Below, piece after piece: positions 1 to 7,144 of a stretch of DNA of 64,000 bases (its first letter is position 1; every line of letters begins with the position of its first letter). Both the position numbers and the translations under genes were made by a program. The DNA lies in NCBI RefSeq assembly GCF_900187445.1, contig NZ_FYEB01000007.1, positions 144,324-208,323 of the forward strand, written 5' to 3'. The stretch comes from Pseudomonas sp. Irchel s3b2 (lineage in GTDB: Bacteria > Pseudomonadota > Gammaproteobacteria > Pseudomonadales > Pseudomonadaceae). The notes beneath the pieces are model-generated. The model saw nothing but the letters and a program-made list of their open reading frames with translations. It was not told the origin of the DNA and did not search any database.

Positions 1-2
1 GG

Positions 3-977
3 GTCGACCGCAAACCGCTGCTCCTTTCACTCGCACTGTTGATGATCCTTTCTGGAACAGTCGTCGCGTTCGCCCCGAACTACTGGGTGTTCATGATCGG
101 CCGCGCGCTGATCGGTATTGCGATAGGTGGCTTCTGGTCATTGTCGGCGGCAACCGCCATGCGCCTGGTGCCTGACGACCAGATCACTCGCGCAATGGCA
201 ATCGTCAACGGCGGCAACGCTTTGGCGACGGTTATTGCTGCGCCATTGGGTAGTTTTCTTGGCGCCCTGATTGGCTGGCGCGGTGCATTCTTGTGCGTCA
301 TCCCAGTCGCGATAGTCGCTTGTATATGGCTGTTGTTAAGCCTTCCACCGATGAAATCGCAAAGCGGTTCAGGCACTGGCAACGTCTTCAAATTGATGAA
401 AACCACGCCGGTCGCGTTAGGTATGGTGGCGGTCAGCGTGTTTTTCATGGGCCAGTTCATGCTGTTTACCTATTTGCGCCCGTTCCTTGAAACGGTCACG
501 CACGTCAGTGTTTCCATGCTGTCGTTGATGTTGCTCGTCCTGGGTATTGCGGGCCTCGCAGGAACCTTCCTGATTGAAGCCTTCTTGAAAAATGGACTGC
601 ATCGAACCCTCATCGTCATCCCGATCTTGATGGCGGTGATTGCACTGGCGCTTGTTTCATTCGGTAGCTCGGCGGCCACCACGACTGTCTTGCTTGGCCT
701 CTGGGGACTGGTTGCGACTGCAGCGCCCGTGGGATGGTGGACATGGCTGGCGAGAACGTTGCCAGACGCTGCCGAAGCGGGAGGCGGCTTAATGGTAGCG
801 ATCATCCAACTGGCAATCGCATCTGGCGCAACCGTTGGCGGGCTGGTCTTTGACTTGAGCGGCTATCGAGCGACCTTCGAGTTGAGCGCCGCTGTGCTGG
901 GCGTGGCGGCCGTTCTTGCCTTCCTGGCTGCACGCGCAGCCTCGCGGGAGCCTCTTGCCGCGGCGAACATCGCTTGA
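3..977 (+). CDS. MFS transporter, DHA1 type (5' end outside window)
   Basis: The reading frame is open from base 3, so the N-terminus lies outside the window. The visible part begins with VDRKPLLL, which fits the conserved cytoplasmic loop between TM2 and TM3 of MFS drug/sugar exporters (D-R-x-K/R motif). About ten hydrophobic helices follow, ending in a short polar tail. Known biology: such 12-TM proton antiporters export drugs, sugars or nucleosides; the overall style resembles the NepI/AraJ branch. The substrate cannot be read from the sequence. A hairpin follows the stop codon. The next gene faces it and is broken. Confidence 0.8.
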   Translation, partial: VDRKPLLLSLALLMILSGTVVAFAPNYWVFMIGRALIGIAIGGFWSLSAATAMRLVPDDQITRAMAIVNGGNALATVIAAPLGSFLGALIGWRGAFLCVIPVAIVACIWLLLSLPPMKSQSGSGTGNVFKLMKTTPVALGMVAVSVFFMGQFMLFTYLRPFLETVTHVSVSMLSLMLLVLGIAGLAGTFLIEAFLKNGLHRTLIVIPILMAVIALALVSFGSSAATTTVLLGLWGLVATAAPVGWWTWLARTLPDAAEAGGGLMVAIIQLAIASGATVGGLVFDLSGYRATFELSAAVLGVAAVLAFLAARAASREPLAAANIA

Positions 978-978
978 T

Positions 979-1012
979 AACCACAAGACACGCCAAGGCA
1001 TATCTTGTGGTT
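979..1012. terminator. Hairpin between convergent MFS and SDR genes
   Basis: Ten-base arms AACCACAAGA (979-988) and TCTTGTGGTT (1003-1012) are perfectly complementary around a 14-base loop. The hairpin starts one base after the MFS stop codon. There is no T-tract on the plus strand, so it may be an RNA-stabilising hairpin rather than an intrinsic terminator. Confidence 0.45.
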
Positions 1013-1047
1013 CGGGGGAGCATGCGCACGCAGGTTGGACGTGACGA

Positions 1048-1713
1048 TCACCGTGCGCTGTCGATGATTTGGCCACCGTCCGGCGTCAGGCTGTAACCCG
1101 TCAGGAGTTGTGCATCCTTGCTGGCGAGGAATAGCACGACCGGCGCAATGTCCTCTTCGGGTGATCCATAACGGCCAAGTACGTTAGTGGGTGCGGGCGC
1201 ATTGGCCGCAGTACCCCAAGTGTCTGCAACCGGCATGACATTGTTTACCGTGATCTTGTCAGCGCCCCACTCCCTTGCCGCCGAGCGAGTCAAGGCGCGC
1301 ACCGCCTCCTTCGCCATGTTGTAAGGGGCGTATCCCTGCAGGCCGATGACACCGGCCAGCGAGGCAAAGTTGATGACCCTCCCCTCTCCGCTGGCTTTGA
1401 GGTGTGGGTAGCAGGCTTGCATCGTCCGTAGATAGGCAATCGGCCCCATTTCTAAATTGCGTTGCAATTGCTCGGTCGACAGATCGAGAACCGATGAAAA
1501 GACAACCGAGGGGTCGAAGGCATTGTTCACAAGAATATCGATCCGCCCATACATAGCCACGACCTTTTCTACAGCAGCTTTGATCTGATCCGGATCGGCG
1601 ATATCACAGACTACTCCGAGGGCGATGCCGCCCGCCGCCTGGATCTCAGCGACGACACCCGCGACATTTTCAGCCGTGCGTGAAAGTAGCGAGTCCGCGT
1701 ATCCGAAAACCAT
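1048..1713 (-). pseudogene. SDR oxidoreductase remnant lacking its N-terminal cofactor-binding end
   Basis: The C-terminal three quarters of a classical short-chain dehydrogenase are clear: the NNAF motif after strand 4 (family NNAG), a serine in NFASLAG, the YxxxK pair in YAPYNMAK, and a C-terminal TPDGGQ. The glycine-rich TGxxxGxG cofactor motif and the first beta-alpha unit are absent. The frame instead runs into sequence that, on the other strand, is a glutamate symporter. The homology starts near the RTAENVAGVV stretch (about 1680). I infer a 5'-deleted, probably non-functional gene. An upstream in-frame ATG at 1713 could still give a 221-residue product, but it would lack NAD(P) binding. 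Confidence 0.7.
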
Positions 1714-2158
1714 GGAGGCACTGGAGAAGTTTGGTGCGCCGAAGCGCGTATCCAGCTTCGTTCTACCGCTGGGTTACTCATTCAACCTTGATGGTTCAAT
1801 GATGTATCAAGCGTTCGCCATCATGTTCATTGCTCAGGCCTACAACGTTGACTTGAGCTTCACACAGCAACTGCTCATCTTGCTGACGCTGATGATTACC
1901 AGCAAGGGAATGGCCGGTGTAGCCCGAGCATCGGTGGTTGTGGTGGCGGCTACGTTACCCATGTTCAATCTTCCCGAAGCCGGTATTTTGCTAATCCTTG
2001 GCATTGACCAATTCCTTGATATGGCCAGGACTGCCACCAACGTAGTTGGCAATAGCATCGCGACGGCTGTGGTTGCCAAATCAGAACCACATGAAGAAGT
2101 TGAAGAAGCGCCCGGCACGAAATCTCCGCTCCCGATTCATACTGCAGCCACCGCCTGA
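1683..2158 (+). pseudogene. Glutamate/dicarboxylate:cation symporter C-terminal remnant (GltP/DctA family)
   Basis: From about 1683 the plus frame reads SSESAYPKTMEALEKFG, then GYSFNLDG, then ITSKGMAGVARAS, then a DxxLDMARTATNVVGN stretch. These are hallmark motifs of the DAACS family: the SSS/E loop, the NLDG motif, the re-entrant hairpin and the substrate-binding D-x3-D-x2-R-T-x3-N helix. Family members are about 420-440 residues; only the last 158 or so are present, so TM1-6 are missing. The cut point coincides with the truncation of the opposite-strand SDR. The Asp/Glu racemase starts 10 bases after the stop, so this was probably a glutamate/aspartate uptake and racemisation pair. Confidence 0.8.
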
Positions 2159-2168
2159 GAACCTGAAC

Positions 2169-3659
2169 ATGAAAGGTAAATCGAAGCCGTCCAGCGGGTC
2201 ATCGTTTGCTCGCAAACTAGGTATCGTCGGCGGACTTGGCTCACTGGCCGGCGGCGATCTTTTCTACAAATTGGTGAAGTCCAGAGCTGTTTTGGAGGAT
2301 CAAGGTCGCTATCACTTTCTGTTTGAGCAGCACCCCTTCAAAGACGTCCTGATGCCCCTGGACCGGGGCGCTAACATGACCTCCAGGAAGTTCTACGTTT
2401 TTCAGGTTTGTCAGACATTCGAGGCAAGCGAAGTAAATGCCGTTTTACTACCTTGCTTTGCCAGTCACACCTTTCGGGAGGAAATTCAGGAGGAAATAGG
2501 CATACCCGTCCTGGATATGATGGCTGCGTTAAGCAAGCATATTGATCACGTCGCTGAACGCGGCAGTACGTTGGGAATTATCGCGTCCGACTATGTTCGG
2601 CACTCCGGGCTGTTTGAGCGCTATTTCGGCAATGACTTCAAACTCGTGTATCCAGATGATAGCGAGCAGTCCGGATTGATGGACGCGATGTATGGCGTCA
2701 ACGGCATCAAAGACGGGTACCTCGACGGGGTGCCGCTAGAGTGTGCTTATCAGGCGTGCCTTTCGCTTCAGGATCAGGGAGCCACAGTCATATTGCCGGG
2801 TATGACTGAGTTCTCATTGATCTGTGGTGATCTGCAACGGCGAGGCATCACAGCTCTGGACATCAACGAGATTTATGCCGGTTTCGCGACGTCGCAAAGC
2901 GGGCAGTTGACTCGTCCGCCGTTCAAATTAGGGATAGTTGGCGGAGTTGGGCCGGCAGCAACAGTCGACTTCATGGGTAAAGTTGTTGCGCATACACCGG
3001 CAGGCCGAGATCAAGAGCACATTAAAATGGTGGTCGAACAAAACCCGCAGATTCCTGATCGCACAGCCAACCTGCTGTATGACGACACCGACCCGACAAT
3101 GGCGATGTATGCAACATGCAAACGTCTTGAAAGCGCTGGAGCCAATGCCATTGCGATTCCGTGCAACACGGCTCACGCCTTCGTCGAGCGCATCCAGGCG
3201 CACCTGCGTGTACCCATAGTGAATATGTTGACCGAGACAGTTGAGGCTATCGTTCAGCGATACGGTGCTGGCAAAACCATAGGGCTGCTAGCGACGTCCG
3301 GCACAATCAAAAGTCAGGTCTATCACGAGGCAGCCCGGCGAGCAGGACTTCACGTCATCACCCCTGGCGTGGATTACCAAGTGTTGGTCATGGAGTCGAT
3401 TTATGGGGATCATGGCGTTAAAGCGGGTTTCACTGAGGGCATATGCAAAGACCAGCTTCTAACCGCCGCAGAGCACTTATGTGAGCTGGGCGCTGATGTG
3501 CTGATCTTGGGATGTACAGAGTTGCCTCTGGTGCTCGAACATAGCGAAGCTTACAAGATAAAAAAACATACAGTGGCGTTGATCGACCCGACAACTATTT
3601 TGGCAATGAAGTGTATTGAGCTTGCCCGTGAAAATACGGTCAAGCCTCACAGGCACTAG
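2169..3659 (+). CDS. Tandem two-domain aspartate/glutamate racemase family protein
   Basis: The protein has 496 residues, about twice the usual 230-250 of Asp/Glu racemases. It contains two homologous halves that each begin with KLGIVGG (about residues 16 and 253). These cofactor-independent enzymes use two cysteines. The C-terminal half has both, Cys332 in PCNTAH and Cys449 in GCTEL. The N-terminal half keeps Cys96 (PCFASH), but the second position is Met212 (PGMTEF), so it is probably inactive or altered. ATG 2169 is chosen because upstream codons belong to the symporter region; the ribosome site is weak. The neighbouring symporter remnant suggests D/L-aspartate or glutamate metabolism, which is inference. 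Confidence 0.75.
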   Translation: MKGKSKPSSGSSFARKLGIVGGLGSLAGGDLFYKLVKSRAVLEDQGRYHFLFEQHPFKDVLMPLDRGANMTSRKFYVFQVCQTFEASEVNAVLLPCFASHTFREEIQEEIGIPVLDMMAALSKHIDHVAERGSTLGIIASDYVRHSGLFERYFGNDFKLVYPDDSEQSGLMDAMYGVNGIKDGYLDGVPLECAYQACLSLQDQGATVILPGMTEFSLICGDLQRRGITALDINEIYAGFATSQSGQLTRPPFKLGIVGGVGPAATVDFMGKVVAHTPAGRDQEHIKMVVEQNPQIPDRTANLLYDDTDPTMAMYATCKRLESAGANAIAIPCNTAHAFVERIQAHLRVPIVNMLTETVEAIVQRYGAGKTIGLLATSGTIKSQVYHEAARRAGLHVITPGVDYQVLVMESIYGDHGVKAGFTEGICKDQLLTAAEHLCELGADVLILGCTELPLVLEHSEAYKIKKHTVALIDPTTILAMKCIELARENTVKPHRH

Positions 3660-3679
3660 CCCGTATGAGCTACAAAAAG

Positions 3680-3813
3680 CAATGCCAGTCAGTTAAGGGC
3701 AAATCGGACTTCGTAGGAGCCAGGCTTGCCGGCGAAGGCGTCCTTAAGAGCGCTTTCGCCGGCAAGCCTGGCTCCTACGAAAAGCGGTTTACTCGCTTAA
3801 CTGACTGGCATTG
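3680..3813. repeat. Nested inverted repeat: REP palindrome inside an outer 18-base palindrome
   Basis: The outer arms (3680-3697 and 3796-3813) are an exact 18-base inverted repeat containing ATGCCAGTCAGTTAAG. The inner arms (3711-3736 and 3755-3780) are a 26-base inverted repeat of the GTAGGAGCCAGGCTTGCCGG REP type. A GC-rich stretch and six T residues follow at about 3820-3832, so the whole may terminate transcription from the racemase gene. The layout looks like a REP pair nested in an older hairpin. Confidence 0.8.
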
Positions 3814-3847
3814 CCCTCCTCGGGCCTTTTTTGTACTCAAATCAAAC

Positions 3848-4213
3848 TCACTTGGTAAGCCAGGACTCGACAGTGGCGGAGCCGAATTTAGATTTCCATT
3901 CCCTCAGTGTCTTCTGGTTGCCGCCCTTGGTCTCGACGACTTCGCCAGTGTTTGGATTTTTGTAGATCTTCACCTGGCGCGGCTTGCGCGTGCCGGATTT
4001 CGGCGCGGTTGCTGATGCGCGACGGCCAGTTTGTGGCTCAAGAAGATTGATCACGTCTTTCAGGCTATAGCCGTATTTGGCTAGCAAATCACGCAGCTTC
4101 TTTTCGAAATCAATTTCCTTTTGAAGGCCTGCATCACCTTTTAGTGCTTCGAGCGCCTGGAGCTGTTTAGCCAGATGTTTTTCGAGTTGACGGAACTCTG
4201 CGAGCTTGGACAT
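3848..4213 (-). CDS. MvaT/MvaU-type H-NS-like nucleoid protein
   Basis: The 121-residue product has an N-terminal coiled-coil oligomerisation region (about residues 1-60, SKLAEFRQLEKHLAKQLQAL). A basic linker (RRASATAPKSGTRKPRQVK) follows, then a C-terminal DNA-binding part with NPNTGEVVETKGGNQKTLREWK, which fits the MvaT AT-hook-like motif (RGN/KGGN). MvaT proteins silence AT-rich, horizontally acquired DNA in Pseudomonas. The start is set at 4213 because a GAGG site lies five bases upstream; a longer frame to 4282 has no such site. Genomes usually carry several paralogues, so mvaT and mvaU cannot be told apart here. Confidence 0.88.
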   Translation of the reverse strand: MSKLAEFRQLEKHLAKQLQALEALKGDAGLQKEIDFEKKLRDLLAKYGYSLKDVINLLEPQTGRRASATAPKSGTRKPRQVKIYKNPNTGEVVETKGGNQKTLREWKSKFGSATVESWLTK

Positions 4214-4518
4214 GTAAACCTCATATGTGTTTTGTATGTATGTACATGTGACAGAGCCAGCTAAGAAAAAGTCCCCCTGCAATGACCGTTGATTGATCTA
4301 AATCAGATGATTGAACAGCAAACAAAGTCAGCTTGTTGTCTCAAGTCTCCTGCTTTGGAGTCATACCATGTCGGCCATTTTTTTTTGCTGTTCAGAACCC
4401 CAAAAGCCATCTTCGATGAGCCTACCTGGCGATAAAACTGTTCGATGGGCACTTTCCGGACCTTGAGCATGACAATCAGGGCTATGGTCAATGTGTTGAG
4501 CAGATCAAGGGGTTTCCG
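4214..4518. other. Divergent intergenic region between the MvaT-like gene and potE
   Basis: This is a relatively AT-rich 305-base gap with no convincing gene. It must hold the promoters of the two divergent genes. An Anr-like box lies at 4293-4306 and a nine-T run at about 4379-4387. A 62-codon minus frame here (4303-4491) has no ribosome site or recognisable content and is not called. Confidence 0.5.
4293..4306. promoter_or_regulatory. Anr/Fnr-like box
   Basis: TTGATCTAAATCAG matches the Anr/Fnr consensus TTGAT-N4-ATCAA at nine of ten defined positions. It lies 80 bases upstream of the MvaT-like start and 213 bases upstream of potE. Anr is the oxygen-responsive regulator of Pseudomonas; which promoter is served is not known. 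Confidence 0.5.
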
Positions 4519-5859
4519 ATGGCCGACTCAAGCAAGAAAATGAGCCTCATGGGGCTTACCACACTGGTGACGGTGAACATGATGGGGTCGGGCATCATCA
4601 TGTTGCCGACGAGCATGGCCCAACTCGGGGCTGTTTCGTTGCTGTCATGGGTCGTCACTGCCGTCGGTTCCATGGCCATCGCGTACTGCTTTTCCCAGTG
4701 CGGCATCTACTGTCTGCGCTCAGGCGGGTTGTCTGCCTACACCGAAGAGGCGCATGCCAAATCAGGCTTCTTCCTCTGTTCGTATCTGTACTTCCTCTCG
4801 CTGGGCATCGCCAACGTGGCCGTCGCCATCTCCGCGGTGGGCTACATGACATCGTTCGTGCCCTGGCTGGGCAGTGGCGCCATTCCTCTGTTCATCGGTA
4901 CGGTTGGCCTGCTCTGGTTGACCACCGCGGCCAACTTCGGTGGCCCCGGTATCACCGGCAAGATCGGTGCGATTACCGTGTGGGGTGTGATCATCCCGGT
5001 GGCTGGCTTGAGCATCATCGGTTGGTTCTGGTTCAAGCCCGATGTGCTGATTGCCGCCTGGAATCCCAACGACCTGCCGATCTCCGACGCGATCAGTAAG
5101 GCGATTCCCCTGACCTTGTGGGCGTTCCTCGGCATGGAGTCGGCGGCGCAGGCCTCCGATGCCGTGGAAGATCCCAAGCGCACCGTACCGTTGGCCTGCC
5201 TGTTCGGCACGCTGGGTGCGGCAGTGGTCTATGTGCTGTCGACTACGGTCATTCAAGGCATCATACCCAATGCCGAACTGGCCAACTCTTCGGCCCCCTT
5301 CGCGCTCGTCTATGCACATATGTTCAACCCCACAGTCGGCAACATCGTCATGGCGCTGGCAGTGATGGCCTGTGTTGGTTCGCTACTGGGCTGGCAGTTC
5401 ACCCTGGCGCAAACGGCCAAGATGACCGCTGACCAAGGGATGTTTCCGAAATTGTTCAGCAAGGTCAGCGCACAGGATGCGCCCATTGTCGGCATGCTCG
5501 TCTGCGGCGTCTTGCAGACCTTGATGGCGCTGTCGACCATCTCGCCCAATGCCAGCGCCCAGTTCGGAAAGCTCGTCAGCCTGGCGGCAGTGACCAACCT
5601 GATCCCATACGTGACAGCCGCCACCGGCCTGCTGGTCATGATGTACAAAGCCAAAGTCAGCGCAGGGGTCTACACCCGCAACACGACGCTATTGCTGATC
5701 GCCGTAGCCTATTCGTTGTACGCCCTTTATGCCTGCGGCAAGGATGCCGTATTCGGTGGCCTCATTGTCCTTACATTCGGCTACCTGCTCTATGGTTTCC
5801 TCTCCAAGCGTTTTGTCGATGCGTCTCCAACCGCTCAGACCAGGGCCGGCAATCCTTAG
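4519..5859 (+). CDS. potE: PotE-like putrescine:ornithine antiporter (APC family)
   Basis: The product has 446 residues and about 12 hydrophobic helices. The N-terminus VNMMGSGIIMLPT and the segments ANFGGPGITG, WGVIIPVAG, TLWAFLGMESA and GSLLGWQFTLAQ closely follow the E. coli PotE pattern as I remember it. PotE exchanges putrescine for ornithine across the inner membrane. In enterobacteria it is paired with the decarboxylase SpeF, but no decarboxylase is next to it here. An AAGGGG ribosome site lies seven bases before the ATG. A periplasmic amino-acid-binding protein follows after 48 bases and may share the transcript. ArcD-like arginine:ornithine exchange is the main alternative. Confidence 0.8.
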   Translation: MADSSKKMSLMGLTTLVTVNMMGSGIIMLPTSMAQLGAVSLLSWVVTAVGSMAIAYCFSQCGIYCLRSGGLSAYTEEAHAKSGFFLCSYLYFLSLGIANVAVAISAVGYMTSFVPWLGSGAIPLFIGTVGLLWLTTAANFGGPGITGKIGAITVWGVIIPVAGLSIIGWFWFKPDVLIAAWNPNDLPISDAISKAIPLTLWAFLGMESAAQASDAVEDPKRTVPLACLFGTLGAAVVYVLSTTVIQGIIPNAELANSSAPFALVYAHMFNPTVGNIVMALAVMACVGSLLGWQFTLAQTAKMTADQGMFPKLFSKVSAQDAPIVGMLVCGVLQTLMALSTISPNASAQFGKLVSLAAVTNLIPYVTAATGLLVMMYKAKVSAGVYTRNTTLLLIAVAYSLYALYACGKDAVFGGLIVLTFGYLLYGFLSKRFVDASPTAQTRAGNP

Positions 5860-5907
5860 CTGTAATCTTCAGGACAGCACAGACATCCGAATGCGGGGCG
5901 CCAGGAT

Positions 5908-6813
5908 ATGAACGTACAACTGACCAAAGCCACTAACTTGCTGTTCGTCTGCCTGCTCACAATGGTGCCGGTACTGGCCGGTGCCAATACCCTTGAACGT
6001 GTGCGGGCGAGCAATACCTTCACCCTCGGTTATCTGCCGGACTTCGCACCTTTTAGCGTCCAGGAAGGCGACAAAGCCAGCGGTTATGCGATCGAGCTTT
6101 GTCTGAAGGTCGCCGACAAGATCAAGACCGAGCTGGGTTTGCCCGCGTTGCAGGTACGTTACCGCCCCGTCTCCATCAACGACGAGATGAGTGCCGTGAG
6201 CTCGGGCGAGATCGACATCCTCTGTACGCCGACGCCACCCACATTGGAGCGTCGCAAGCGTGTGAGTTTTTCGGTGCCGATCTACACGGCCGGCCTCTCG
6301 GCAGTGGTGCGCCAGGAAGCACCAGAAGCGTTGCTCAATGTACTAAACGGCAAAGTAGCCCATACCGGACCGACCTGGCGTGCGACCGTCAACCATGGGC
6401 TGTCCAACCAAACCTATGCTGCCACCGCTGGCGGAGTCACCGAGGCATGGATCCGTCAGAAAATGCGATTACTCGGCGTGGTGGCCACCCTGGTCACAGT
6501 CGAGAACACTGAAGCAGGCCTCAAACTGGTCGCCGAAGGCAAAGCCGATGCCTTCTTCGCCGAGCGCATGATGCTGAAAAATCTCCTCGCCAATAACCAT
6601 TCCGCAGGAAATCTGGTCCTTCTGGATCGAGTTTTTGAGTACTCGCCGACTGCAATGGCGGTGGATCGAGACGATGAAGATTTTCGTTTGCTGGTCGACA
6701 CCGCGCTGAGTGAAATGTATCGATCGGGCGAGATCGAGCAGGCATACGGCACCTACCTGGAAGGCATTACCGACACGGACAAAAAGCTGTTCAAGGTTTA
6801 TGCGATACCTTAG
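5908..6813 (+). CDS. Periplasmic amino-acid-binding protein (SBP family 3), orphan
   Basis: The 301-residue product has a cleavable-looking signal peptide (hydrophobic segment to about residue 25, ending AGA/NT). A type-3 solute-binding fold follows, with TFTLGYLPDFAPFS, GYAIELCLKVADKI, EIDILCTPTPPTLERRKRVSFSVP (written in two family blocks) and a C-terminal EIEQAYGTYLEG. This family delivers polar amino acids or opines to ABC importers, or acts as a sensor ligand carrier. No permease or ATPase is adjacent, so it either serves a distant ABC system or works with the PotE-like antiporter gene just upstream. A REP-type hairpin follows the stop. Confidence 0.8.
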   Translation: MNVQLTKATNLLFVCLLTMVPVLAGANTLERVRASNTFTLGYLPDFAPFSVQEGDKASGYAIELCLKVADKIKTELGLPALQVRYRPVSINDEMSAVSSGEIDILCTPTPPTLERRKRVSFSVPIYTAGLSAVVRQEAPEALLNVLNGKVAHTGPTWRATVNHGLSNQTYAATAGGVTEAWIRQKMRLLGVVATLVTVENTEAGLKLVAEGKADAFFAERMMLKNLLANNHSAGNLVLLDRVFEYSPTAMAVDRDDEDFRLLVDTALSEMYRSGEIEQAYGTYLEGITDTDKKLFKVYAIP

Positions 6814-6843
6814 AGCCGAGCCTGAAAAGCACAGCGACAAAAA

Positions 6844-6902
6844 AGCCCGGCTTGCCGACGGTAGCGTCTCGAAGATCGCTATCGCCGGCAGGCCGGGCTC
6901 CT
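6844..6902. repeat. REP-type hairpin, likely doubling as terminator
   Basis: Arms AGCCCGGCTTGCCGACGG (from 6844) and a near-complement ending GGCCGGGCT (about 6881-6899) form a long stem preceded by an A-run. The core belongs to the same AGGAGCCMGGCTTGCCGG family as the repeat at 3711-3780. It separates the convergent binding-protein and ybdD-like genes. Confidence 0.6.
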
Positions 6903-6931
6903 AAAGCAAAATGCCGCTTAAATGTTTCGCA

Positions 6932-7129
6932 TCAACAGCACTTCGGTCCCGCCTTGCTGCCGTAACGAGCTTCCTGACGTTCGCGAAAGAACACCTCGTA
7001 ACTCATCAGCGGTTTGTCCGGGTGTTTGGTTTGCATATGCTCAACGTAAGTGTCGTAGTCAGGCATGCCAACCATCAAGCGTGCAGCCTGACCGAGGTAT
7101 TTACCAAGGCGACTCAGGTCATTGAACAT
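6932..7129 (-). CDS. YbdD/YjiX-family small protein (DUF466)
   Basis: The 65-residue protein contains [17 protein letters not shown] and [16 protein letters not shown] and ends in KCC. These are the family signature of YbdD and YjiX, which are encoded directly after cstA or btsT. In E. coli these small proteins accompany pyruvate transporters and are needed for their activity. The ATG at 7129 is preferred over a GTG at 7135 because GGAGGAG lies seven bases before the ATG. It is cotranscribed with the cstA-type gene, whose stop is 15 bases upstream. Confidence 0.9.
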   Translation of the reverse strand: MFNDLSRLGKYLGQAARLMVGMPDYDTYVEHMQTKHPDKPLMSYEVFFRERQEARYGSKAGPKCC

Positions 7130-7144
7130 GGGCACCCTCCTCCA

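Noticed and set aside
1048-1713. Intact SDR gene of 221 residues
   Set aside because: The glycine-rich cofactor motif is missing and the upstream sequence belongs to the symporter on the other strand, so it is called a remnant.
4303-4491. Minus-strand 62-codon frame upstream of potE
   Set aside because: No ribosome site, no motif, and it overlaps the likely promoter region with the Anr-like box.
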